A stretch of 14,002 nt of DNA, from positions 1 to 14,002 of the forward strand of contig JANXCK010000123.1 in assembly GCA_025060055.1 (NCBI GenBank), in the 5' to 3' direction. Of the stretch, positions 6,732 through 13,684 are shown piece by piece (position 1 is the stretch's first letter; every line of letters begins with the position of its first letter). The stretch is from Fimbriimonadales bacterium. GTDB lineage: Bacteria > Armatimonadota > Fimbriimonadia > Fimbriimonadales > GBS-DC. The notes beneath the pieces are model-generated. The model was not told the origin of the DNA, did no database searches, and worked only from the letters and a program-made list of their open reading frames with translations. Both the position numbers and the translations under genes were made by a program.

Positions 6732-8888
6732 ATGCCTCAGACGCTGCCTGTTGCAGGAGAGCCAATCGCGCCCGACACTGAGCTGCACTTCTCCGAACAC
6801 TTCGCCTGCCCCGATTGCGGTGTGAGCTTAGGCGAGCTGGAACCGCGCAACTTCTCGTTCAACAGTCCCTACGGCGCATGCCCCGAATGCAGCGGATTGG
6901 GCACGAAGACCGAGTTCGACCCCGAACTGATTGCGCCTGACCGTAGCCTTTCCATTCGGCAGGGTGCGTTGCGCCCATTTGTCAAGCGCGACGGCGAGCT
7001 GACCGACTGGCGACTGGCGATGTTCGACGGCGTCGCTAAGCGACTGGGCTTCACCATCGATACACCCCTGCAAAACCTCTCCCCCGAACAGTTCCACGCC
7101 CTGATGTACGGCACGAAGGGCAACATCACGGTCGCGTTTCGCAACCGCTGGGGGCGCACCCGCTATATCGACACCGAGTTTGAGGGCGTCATCAACATCC
7201 TCAAGCGGCGTTATGAGGAGACCGAAAGCGAGTACCTCAAGCAAGAGTTAGAGCAGTTTATGGCGACGCGCCCGTGCCCCGCATGCGAGGGCAAACGGCT
7301 CAAGCCAGAGAGCCTTGCCGTAACGGTAGGTGGCAAGAACATCGCCGAAGTGACGGCGATGAGCATCGAGGAGGCGGCGCGCTGGTTCGCTGAACTGGAG
7401 TCGCGGCTCACGCCGCGCGAGCGCACGATTGCGGAACGAATCCTCAAGGAAGTCCGCACGCGCCTGAACTTCTTGCTCGATGTCGGATTGGGCTACCTAA
7501 CGCTCGATCGCGCCGCGACCACGCTTTCGGGTGGCGAGGCACAGCGGATTCGACTTGCCACACAAATCGGCTCAGGGCTGATGGGCGTGCTGTATGTGCT
7601 GGACGAGCCGAGCATCGGGCTGCACCAGCGCGACAACCAAAAACTGATTCACACCCTGCAACGCCTGCGCGATTTGGGCAACACCGTGCTGGTCGTGGAA
7701 CACGACGAGGAGACCATCCGCGCTGCTGATTACATCATCGACTTAGGACCAGGCGCGGGCGAGCATGGGGGCGAGGTGGTGGTCGCAGGCACGGTACAAG
7801 ATGTCATCAACTGCCCTGAGAGCCTCACAGGGCAGTATCTATCGGGCAAGCGGCGGATTGAGATTCCCGCCCTGCGCCGTCCACCTCACCCCGACCGATG
7901 GCTCACGCTTTACGGCGCCCGCGCGAATAACCTCAAGAACCTCACCGTGCGCATCCCGCTGGGGCTGTTTGTGTGCATCACGGGCGTCTCTGGCTCAGGT
8001 AAAAGCACGCTCATCCAGGAGACGCTTTACCCGCGCCTAATGTACCATGTGTACGGCACGCGGCGCGTGTGGGGCGAACACGACCATATCGAGGGATTGG
8101 AGCATGTTGACAAAGTAATCGATATTGACCAGTCGCCGATTGGACGCACGCCGCGCAGCAATCCCGCCACCTACACGGGCGTCTTTGACCCGATTCGCGA
8201 ACTGTTCGCCAGCACGCCCGAAGCTCGCGCCCGCGGCTATCAGCCAGGAAGGTTCAGCTTCAATGTGAAAGGCGGACGCTGCGAAGCGTGTCGGGGCGAC
8301 GGTATGATTAAAATCGAGATGCAGTTCCTGCCCGATGTGTATGTGCCGTGCGAGGTGTGCAAAGGGCAGCGGTACAACCGCGAGACCCTCGAAGTGAAGT
8401 TCAAGGGCAAGACGATTGCCGATGTGCTGAACATGACGGTGGAGGAAGCGTTGGCGTTCTTTGCGCCGTTCCCTACGATTGCCCGCAAGCTGCAGACGCT
8501 GTACGATGTCGGCTTAGACTACATTCGGCTGGGGCAACCTGCTCCGACGCTCTCAGGCGGCGAGGCGCAGCGCGTCAAACTCGCCACCGAACTTAGCAAA
8601 CGCGCCACAGGCAACACGGTCTACATTCTCGATGAGCCGACCACAGGCTTGCACTTCGAGGATGTGCGCAAGCTGCTCGGCGTGCTGCACCGCCTCGTGG
8701 ACGCAGGCAACACAGTCATCGTCATTGAACACAACCTCGATGTCATCAAAACTGCCGACTGGATTATCGACTTGGGACCTGAGGGCGGTGCGGCGGGCGG
8801 CTGGATTGTCGCCGAGGGCACGCCCGAACAGGTCGCTGAACATCCCCACAGCTACACGGGGCTGTTTCTCAAGAAAGTCTTGCAGTGA
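6732..8888 (+). CDS. uvrA: Excinuclease ABC subunit A, N-terminally truncated
   Basis: UvrA is the damage-sensing ATPase of nucleotide excision repair, acting with UvrB and UvrC. This frame gives 718 residues from the ATG at 6732 (743-744 if the GTG at 6654 were used), against about 940 for the family. Present are the first zinc site (C26, C29, C50, C53, CPDCG and CPEC), the insertion region with RPCPACEGKRLKPE, signature I LSGGEAQRIRLATQ (from 265), Walker B LYVLDEPSIGLHQRDN, a second Walker A GVSGSGKSTL (from 418), a second zinc finger (C517, C520, C540, C543) and signature II LSGGEAQRVKLATE. Absent are the first Walker A and Q-loop and the UvrB-binding domain. None of these occurs in any frame of the upstream sequence. 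Family similarity begins abruptly at about ELHFSEHFACP. The start is a guess based on the TATAAT spacing. It is either a degenerate gene, a truncated paralogue or an assembly joint at the repeat. Confidence 0.85.
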   Translation: MPQTLPVAGEPIAPDTELHFSEHFACPDCGVSLGELEPRNFSFNSPYGACPECSGLGTKTEFDPELIAPDRSLSIRQGALRPFVKRDGELTDWRLAMFDGVAKRLGFTIDTPLQNLSPEQFHALMYGTKGNITVAFRNRWGRTRYIDTEFEGVINILKRRYEETESEYLKQELEQFMATRPCPACEGKRLKPESLAVTVGGKNIAEVTAMSIEEAARWFAELESRLTPRERTIAERILKEVRTRLNFLLDVGLGYLTLDRAATTLSGGEAQRIRLATQIGSGLMGVLYVLDEPSIGLHQRDNQKLIHTLQRLRDLGNTVLVVEHDEETIRAADYIIDLGPGAGEHGGEVVVAGTVQDVINCPESLTGQYLSGKRRIEIPALRRPPHPDRWLTLYGARANNLKNLTVRIPLGLFVCITGVSGSGKSTLIQETLYPRLMYHVYGTRRVWGEHDHIEGLEHVDKVIDIDQSPIGRTPRSNPATYTGVFDPIRELFASTPEARARGYQPGRFSFNVKGGRCEACRGDGMIKIEMQFLPDVYVPCEVCKGQRYNRETLEVKFKGKTIADVLNMTVEEALAFFAPFPTIARKLQTLYDVGLDYIRLGQPAPTLSGGEAQRVKLATELSKRATGNTVYILDEPTTGLHFEDVRKLLGVLHRLVDAGNTVIVIEHNLDVIKTADWIIDLGPEGGAAGGWIVAEGTPEQVAEHPHSYTGLFLKKVLQ

Positions 8889-8891
8889 GGG

Positions 8892-8897
8892 TATAAT
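8892..8897 (+). promoter_or_regulatory. TATAAT -10 box of the Rieske-sufS-sufU operon
   Basis: GGGTATAAT starts immediately after the uvrA stop codon (8886-8888), in the 37-base gap before the Rieske gene. AGGAG at 8915-8919 follows, 6 bases before the ATG at 8926. No convincing -35 box is visible. This suggests the Fe-S operon has its own start of transcription rather than depending on uvrA. Confidence 0.5.
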
Positions 8898-8925
8898 TTA
8901 GCCACGCTAAATACAGGAGCCGACG

Positions 8926-9243
8926 ATGTGGCTGAAGGCTATCCCAACAGGACTATCGGAAAACGAGTTTCGAACGGTGGAGTTGAACGGACAGCGGATT
9001 TTGATAGGGCGTGCCTCCAAAGGCTACTTCGCCGTGCTGGATCAATGCTCGCATCAGAAGCTCCCGCTCTCGGAGGCGGATGGACTGCCCGGACGCATTC
9101 ACCGCGATTTGCTGGAGTGTCCCCATCACGGCGCGAAGTTCGATCCGTACACGGGTCAGGCGCGAGGGCTGCCCGCCGTCCGTCCGATCAAGACTCTAAA
9201 GGTTAAGGAAGAGGACGGTTATCTGTGGGTAGAGCTGGAATGA
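8926..9243 (+). CDS. Rieske-type [2Fe-2S] ferredoxin of a suf-type operon
   Basis: This is a 105-residue soluble Rieske protein without signal peptide or membrane anchor. The cluster ligands are C41 and H43 (CSHQ) and C65 and H68 (CPHHGAKFD), spaced C-x-H-x21-C-x2-H, slightly longer than the 15-17 residues common in ferredoxins of aromatic dioxygenases. The C-terminal half has the usual PIKTLKVKEEDGYLWVELE strand pattern. Such small Rieske proteins are often annotated as a non-heme oxygenase ferredoxin subunit, but they also lie inside suf operons of many bacteria. Here the gene stop is directly followed by the sufS ribosome site, so a role as electron carrier or cluster acceptor in Fe-S assembly is more likely than dioxygenase function. 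No oxygenase gene is present. Confidence 0.9.
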   Translation: MWLKAIPTGLSENEFRTVELNGQRILIGRASKGYFAVLDQCSHQKLPLSEADGLPGRIHRDLLECPHHGAKFDPYTGQARGLPAVRPIKTLKVKEEDGYLWVELE

Positions 9244-9248
9244 GGAGG
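9244..9248 (+). promoter_or_regulatory. Ribosome binding site of sufS (GGAGG)
   Basis: GGAGG begins right after the Rieske stop (9241-9243). It is only 2 bases from the ATG at 9251 but 8 bases from the in-frame ATG at 9257, which favours 9257 as the sufS start. Confidence 0.65.
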
Positions 9249-9256
9249 CGATGAGC

Positions 9257-10495
9257 ATGGCAACGACCCGTTTGGCGATTGATGCGCACGAGATTCGCAG
9301 GCAGTTTCCGTTCTTTCAGCCGCATCCTGAGATGCGGAGCGTGATTTATCTGGATAACGCCGCCACCACACAGAAGCCATATGCCGTGATTGAGGCGGTG
9401 AGCCACTTTTGGGCGTATCAGAATGCGAATGTGCATCGGGGCGGGCATGGGGCAGGCGCGAAGGCGTCCGCACTGTATGAGGCGGCGCGCGAGTGCGTCG
9501 CCAAGTTCCTCAACGCCCGCGAGCCTGCCGAAATCGTGTTCACGCGCGGCACCACCGAAGCGATCAACCTTGTCGCCAGCAGCTGGGGCGAAACCTTCGT
9601 CAGGGCAGGCGACGAGATTATCGTGACCGAGATGGAACACCACGCGAACCTGCTGCCGTGGATGCGCCTTGCCGAAAAACAGGGTGCGACACTGCGCGTG
9701 TGGCGCATCACCGACGACGGCAGACTGGACTTGGACGCGCTGCGTGCCCTGTTGACCGAGCGCACGCGCCTCGTGGCAGTCGTGCATATCTCGAATGTGT
9801 TAGGCACGGTCAACCCTGTGGCGGAGATTTGTCGGATAGCGCACGAGGCGGGCGCGCGCTGCCTGGTGGACGCTGCACAAAGCATCGCGCACATGCCCGT
9901 CGATGTGCAAGCCATAGATTGCGACTTTCTGGCGTTCTCCGGGCACAAGGCGTATGGTCCGACGGGTATCGGCGTGTTGTACGCCAAGCGTGCCTTGCTG
10001 GAAGAGATGCCCCCGTACCAAGTCGGCGGTGGGATGGTGCGCATCGTGAGCTGGGAGCGGCGGCAGTGGGCGGAACCTCCTGCGAAGTTCGAGGCGGGCA
10101 CACCGCCGATTGGCGAAGCCGTCGGCTTGCACGCTGCGTTGGACTTTATCGACTCACTGGGGCGCGAGGCAATCGCCGCTTATGAACACGAGCTGACCGA
10201 GTACGCCCTGCGCCGCTTACAAGAAGTGCCAGGACTGCGCCTGCACGGACCCGTACCCGACCGCGCAGGCATCTTCGCTTTCACCTTGGAAGACATCCAT
10301 CCGCACGACATCGCCACGGTGCTGGACACGCGCGATGTGGCGATTCGGTCAGGATTGCACTGTGCGCACCCGTTGGGCGAGCGGTTGGGCGGCGCCACAG
10401 CCCGCGCCAGCCTCGCCGTCTACAACGACACGAGTCACATCGACGCACTCGTCGAAGCGCTGCACACCACGCGCAAGGTTTTCGGCTATGCTTAA
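9257..10495 (+). CDS. sufS: Cysteine desulfurase SufS
   Basis: SufS is a PLP-dependent group II cysteine desulfurase that takes sulfur from L-cysteine as a persulfide on an active-site Cys for Fe-S cluster assembly. The 412-residue protein has the usual SufS length and motifs. YLDNAATTQKP is at the N-terminus, ANVHRGGHG follows, then TRGTTEAINLVASSWG and EMEHHANLLPW. The PLP lysine is K231 in FSGHKAYGPTGIG. The catalytic cysteine is C369 in RSGLHCAHPLGERLGG, close to the family RAGHHCAQP form, and ATARASLAVYND lies near the end. It sits between the Rieske gene and sufU, overlapping the latter by 8 bases, so it almost surely pairs with SufU as sulfur acceptor. The start could also be 9251, two codons earlier. 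Confidence 0.96.
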   Translation: MATTRLAIDAHEIRRQFPFFQPHPEMRSVIYLDNAATTQKPYAVIEAVSHFWAYQNANVHRGGHGAGAKASALYEAARECVAKFLNAREPAEIVFTRGTTEAINLVASSWGETFVRAGDEIIVTEMEHHANLLPWMRLAEKQGATLRVWRITDDGRLDLDALRALLTERTRLVAVVHISNVLGTVNPVAEICRIAHEAGARCLVDAAQSIAHMPVDVQAIDCDFLAFSGHKAYGPTGIGVLYAKRALLEEMPPYQVGGGMVRIVSWERRQWAEPPAKFEAGTPPIGEAVGLHAALDFIDSLGREAIAAYEHELTEYALRRLQEVPGLRLHGPVPDRAGIFAFTLEDIHPHDIATVLDTRDVAIRSGLHCAHPLGERLGGATARASLAVYNDTSHIDALVEALHTTRKVFGYA

Positions 10496-10934
10496 CGAGC
10501 TTTACCAAGAGATTATCTTAGACCATTACCGTCATCCGCGCAGCTGGGGTGAGTTAGAACCGCCCAAAATCACCCAGGAGGGTTTCAACCCTTCCTGCGG
10601 CGACGAGGTGATTCTGGACTTACGGCTGGACGACGGGCGGATTGAAGATATTCGGTTTCACGGACGCGGCTGCTCGATTAGTCAGGCGTCTGCTTCGATG
10701 CTTGCCGAGTCGGTGAAGGGCAAGACGCTGGAGGAAGCACGTGCGCTCATACAGCAAGTGCTCGCGTTGGTCAAAGGCGAAATTGAGGGCGACCCTGAAA
10801 CACTGGGCGACATCGTCGCGCTGGCAGGCGTGCGCAACTTCCCCGTGCGCGTCAAGTGCGCTACCCTCGCTTGGCATACCCTCGAAGAGGCGTTGAAACA
10901 CGCTGACTCCTATACCGATTGGGGTGTCAAGTGA
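10488..10934 (+). CDS. sufU: Fe-S assembly protein SufU (IscU/NifU-N family)
   Basis: SufU is a zinc protein that accepts the persulfide from SufS and passes sulfur to the SufBCD scaffold. The ATG at 10488 overlaps the sufS stop by 8 bases and gives the family start MLNELYQEIILDHYRHPR. The longer open frame back to 10335 lies inside sufS. The three conserved cysteines are C37 (NPSCGDE, with D39), C62 (GRGCSISQASASM) and C124 (VRVKCATLAWHTLEEAL). The region between C62 and C124 has the extended helix typical of SufU, which separates it from IscU. The protein runs slightly past the usual end. The last seven residues (YTDWGVK) and the stop codon lie within the left arm of repeat copy B. The scaffold genes sufB, sufC and sufD are not in the window. 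Confidence 0.95.
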   Translation: MLNELYQEIILDHYRHPRSWGELEPPKITQEGFNPSCGDEVILDLRLDDGRIEDIRFHGRGCSISQASASMLAESVKGKTLEEARALIQQVLALVKGEIEGDPETLGDIVALAGVRNFPVRVKCATLAWHTLEEALKHADSYTDWGVK

Positions 10935-11069
10935 AACACGGCTGAAGCCGTTGCTGTGCAAACCAAGCCCGCCTACGCGGGCTACAGCCGACAGAGGTCG
11001 GCTCGGTCTGCACAGCAACGGCTTGAGCCGTTCAGAATGTTGCGCGGTTTGAAACCCCGATTGGTATTA
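10911..11069 (+). repeat. Palindromic MITE-like element, copy B (159 bases), inverted relative to copy A
   Basis: The left end TATACCGATTGGGG is the imperfect reverse complement of the right end CCCCGATTGGTATTA. The 93-base core (10938-11030) is the reverse complement of the copy A core with about 8 differences and no gaps. Its outer stem is cleaner than in copy A: CCGTTGCTGTGCA (10948-10960) pairs perfectly with TGCACAGCAACGG. Inside are the hairpins AGCCCGC-CTAC-GCGGGCT and AGCCGAC/GTCGGCT. The left arm is about 11 bases shorter than the matching arm of copy A. Its first 24 bases are the end of the sufU reading frame. The strong hairpins after the sufU stop could also end transcription of the suf operon, although no T-run follows. 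Confidence 0.88.
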
Positions 11070-11079
11070 GCCGCTGGGC

Positions 11080-11085
11080 TATAAT
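11080..11085 (+). promoter_or_regulatory. TATAAT -10 box of the secreted hydrolase gene
   Basis: GGGCTATAAT lies 10 bases past the end of repeat copy B. GGGAGG (11093-11098) follows, 7 bases before the ATG at 11106, so the message would have a very short leader with a ribosome site. No convincing -35 box is visible. Confidence 0.5.
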
Positions 11086-11105
11086 AAAAGCTGGGAGGCG
11101 ACCAA

Positions 11106-12944
11106 ATGCGCACTCTAAAGCAAATCGGAGCGCACGCCTTGCTGAGTGGCGTGCTGATAACAGGGCTGTGGCAGAACGCGTTAGCGCAGTGCGAAATCCA
11201 ACACTTCGAGGGCTTTTCCAACGGACTGAACGGTGTGGTGATGTTCCGTCAACCCAGCTTTTCGGGCACAACCAGTGGCTACCTTGCCTACACGGGCGGA
11301 TGCGCGGGTGGTCCCAACTGTGCGCAGATTAGCTTGGAGCAGAACCGCACGCCGTCGGGCAGTCGCGCACTCAAACTCGTGTGGCAGTTCAACGGCAACC
11401 CGCGTGCGTGGCTGCGCCTCACCACAAACAACACGCTCTACTACGGCAACCCGACGATCAGCTTCCGACGCAAGCTGAGCCTATGGCTCTATGTGCCCAG
11501 CAGCACGCCCGATTTTTACTTAGCATTAGGTGTGCGCGAGACGCAGACCAAAGCTGCTTGCGGCGCCAACGGCGGCGCGACTGGTAGCATCGAGTGGGTC
11601 GGCGCGACACAGGGCGACTTGGTGAATCCGCCGATAGGCAAGCGTATCACGCAAAAGAACCGCTGGATTCAGGTGGTGTTCGACCTGCCTAATGAGCCAG
11701 TGCTGCCGTTTGCAGGCGGTGCGAACGGCGTTCTCGAAGGGCGTGCAGGCGTGCTGGAGCATCTCGCCTTCACGCCCGTCAACCCGTCCGACACGCGCCC
11801 GTATGTGGTTTACCTCGACGACATTCGCGTGCTGCCCAACCCAGATGACCCGATTGACCCGCCGTGGATTTTCGGGATGCATGAGCCGGGCGGCGAGTTC
11901 GCCGCCGTGGCGGAAGGCAAGCGTATCTGGATACTGTTCACGGAGGAGCTGGGCGCAGACCCGAACAACCAGACAGGGCGCGACTATCGCCCGTATGTGA
12001 ACGCGGGACACGGCGTGATTGTGCGCCTGAACTACGGCTACCATCCCAACGGCACGCTGCCGCCCTCTTCTCAGTACGCCAACTTTGCGCGGCGCGTGGC
12101 GAACTTCGTGCGCAACTCGCAGGGCGCACACATCTGGATTATCGGCAACGAGACGAACCTACCAGTGGAGTGGCCCGGCGGCGAGAGCGGCGAGCCAATC
12201 ACTGTCGCCCGCTATGTGCAAGCCTTTCGGATGTGCCGCGACGCGATTCGCTCGATTCCCGGACACGAGGACGACATAGTATGCGCCGCGCCTGTGGGCA
12301 CTTACGCCCCGCCGTTTCCCCAGTACGGCATTCCGGGCTTTCTGGACTACTGGGCACAGATGCTCGAAGCCATTGGCGCGGAACAGGACGGGTTCATCCT
12401 GCACGCCTACACGCATGGCAGCGACCCGAACAACATCTTTAGCGAGGTGCGCATGCAACCGCCGTATGACCAAGTTTACTTGCACTTCCGCGTCTATCGG
12501 AACTTGCTCAGCCGTATACCTCCGTCGATGCGCCACCTGCCCGTGTTCATCACCGAGACCAATCCCGGCGAGCCGTGGCCCGACATCAACAACGGCTGGA
12601 TCAAAAACGCCTACCTGGAGATACACAACTGGAACCGCAACCCTGCGAACCAGACGATACGCGGGCTGTGTCTCTACCGTTGGCCCCCGTATGACATCTA
12701 CTACATTCAGGGTAAGTGGAACACGATTCAGGACTGGCGCGAGGCGATGCGCAATGACTATCGCTGGCGACGCGACTCGGTGGGCGATGTGGACGGCGAT
12801 GGCTGCGTAAACGATGCCGACCTGCTGAGCGTCATCTTTCGCTTCGGGCAGTCGGGCTATAACGCCCACGACCTGAACTGGGACGGCAGAATCAGCGACG
12901 CTGACCTATTGCAGGTGCTGTTTAGCTTTGGTGCAGGGTGCTGA
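11106..12944 (+). CDS. Secreted glycoside hydrolase, clan GH-A type, with C-terminal dockerin-like repeat
   Basis: This is a 612-residue exported protein. The signal peptide has basic MRTLK, a hydrophobic core LLSGVLITGL, and probable cleavage after ALA at residue 27. Residues about 30-255 look like a carbohydrate-binding jelly-roll domain (LSLWLYVPSSTPDFYLALG, ending VVYLDDIRVL). Residues about 260-555 look like a (beta/alpha)8 hydrolase. The candidate acid/base is E349 in WIIGNETNLP, and the candidate nucleophile is E484 in VFITETNPGEPW. The N-E and T-E-T contexts and the spacing of 135 residues are those of clan GH-A. The family number and substrate cannot be assigned. Residues 560-612 form a duplicated dockerin type I-like calcium motif (GDVDGDGCVNDADLL and DLNWDGRISDADLL), ending FGAGC. 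It has its own promoter and ribosome site downstream of repeat B. The catalytic assignment is inference from motifs. Confidence 0.75.
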   Translation: MRTLKQIGAHALLSGVLITGLWQNALAQCEIQHFEGFSNGLNGVVMFRQPSFSGTTSGYLAYTGGCAGGPNCAQISLEQNRTPSGSRALKLVWQFNGNPRAWLRLTTNNTLYYGNPTISFRRKLSLWLYVPSSTPDFYLALGVRETQTKAACGANGGATGSIEWVGATQGDLVNPPIGKRITQKNRWIQVVFDLPNEPVLPFAGGANGVLEGRAGVLEHLAFTPVNPSDTRPYVVYLDDIRVLPNPDDPIDPPWIFGMHEPGGEFAAVAEGKRIWILFTEELGADPNNQTGRDYRPYVNAGHGVIVRLNYGYHPNGTLPPSSQYANFARRVANFVRNSQGAHIWIIGNETNLPVEWPGGESGEPITVARYVQAFRMCRDAIRSIPGHEDDIVCAAPVGTYAPPFPQYGIPGFLDYWAQMLEAIGAEQDGFILHAYTHGSDPNNIFSEVRMQPPYDQVYLHFRVYRNLLSRIPPSMRHLPVFITETNPGEPWPDINNGWIKNAYLEIHNWNRNPANQTIRGLCLYRWPPYDIYYIQGKWNTIQDWREAMRNDYRWRRDSVGDVDGDGCVNDADLLSVIFRFGQSGYNAHDLNWDGRISDADLLQVLFSFGAGC

Positions 12945-12965
12945 CATCGCCTCTATCAGCATTAG

Positions 12966-13649
12966 ATGCTGGATTGGGACGCGCTGAACGCTGAGATCGT
13001 TGCTTGTCGGCAGTGCCCGCGCCTGGTGGCGTATCGGGAACGGGTTGCCTGCCTGAAACGCGCTGCGTTCCGCGATTGGGACTACTGGGGCAAGCCCGTA
13101 CCGAACTTCGGCTCGCCCGAAGCGCGACTGCTGCTTGTGGGGCTGGCGCCCGCAGCACACGGGGGCAACCGCACAGGGCGCGCGTTCACAGGCGACGCCT
13201 CAGGCGACTTCTTGTTCGAGGCGCTGTACCGCACAGGGTTCTGCAATCAGCCGACCTCGCAGCATCGTGGCGACGGGCTGCAGCTGAACGACGCGGCGAT
13301 AACCGCTGTCGTCCACTGCGCTCCGCCCGCCAACCGACCCACCCGCGAAGAACAAGCCCACTGTTTTGCTTACTTAGTGCGTACCTATCGCCTGATGCCG
13401 AACCTGAAAGGCTTGCTGGCGCTGGGGCGACTGGCTTTCGAGGCGTGCCTGCGCTTGGCGCAGCATGAAGCGCTGCTTCCTGAAGGAACATGCCTCGCCT
13501 TCCAGCACGGCGCCCTCTACGACCTGCGCGACGGCAAGTTCCTCGCCGTCAGCTACCACCCCAGCGCACGCAACACCTACACCAAACTGCTCACGATGGA
13601 GATGATGATCACCTTGCTGATGCAGATCCGCGAGCGGTTGCAGGAGTAG
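12966..13649 (+). CDS. Type-5 uracil-DNA glycosylase (UDGb, Fe-S family)
   Basis: Family 5 uracil-DNA glycosylases remove uracil, and often hypoxanthine or xanthine, from DNA at the start of base excision repair. They are found mainly in thermophiles, actinobacteria and archaea. The 227-residue protein has the four Fe-S cysteines C14 and C17 (ACRQCPRL), C118 (VVHCAPPANRPT) and C133 (QAHCF). Motif 1 is GLAPAAHGGNRTGRAFTGD, which lacks the polar catalytic Asp/Asn of other families, as expected for UDGb. The later motif is SYHPSARNTYT. The GKPVPNFGSPEARLLLVG lead-in is also typical. A TAG immediately precedes the ATG at 12966, so no earlier start is possible, and no ribosome site is evident. It may be read through from the hydrolase gene 21 bases upstream, although the two functions are unrelated. 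Confidence 0.93.
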   Translation: MLDWDALNAEIVACRQCPRLVAYRERVACLKRAAFRDWDYWGKPVPNFGSPEARLLLVGLAPAAHGGNRTGRAFTGDASGDFLFEALYRTGFCNQPTSQHRGDGLQLNDAAITAVVHCAPPANRPTREEQAHCFAYLVRTYRLMPNLKGLLALGRLAFEACLRLAQHEALLPEGTCLAFQHGALYDLRDGKFLAVSYHPSARNTYTKLLTMEMMITLLMQIRERLQE

Positions 13650-13684
13650 ACAGGAGACCCTGCCGCGCTTGCGAATCGAAAGGT

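Noticed and set aside
6654..8888. The gene as an ordinary UvrA2-type paralogue
   Set aside because: UvrA2 proteins lack the UvrB-binding and insertion regions but keep the first ATPase Walker A; here the Walker A itself is absent while the insertion region (RPCPACEGKRL) is present.
6480..11069. Inversion between the two repeat copies as the cause of the uvrA truncation
   Set aside because: Reversing the segment would put the missing uvrA 5' part to the right of copy B on the minus strand, but that DNA is the hydrolase promoter and gene, with no Walker A motif in any frame.
11106..11192. Lipoprotein signal for the hydrolase because Cys29 follows the signal peptide
   Set aside because: The context is LAQC, without the small residue (G/A/S) required directly before the Cys of a lipobox; ordinary cleavage after ALA is more likely.
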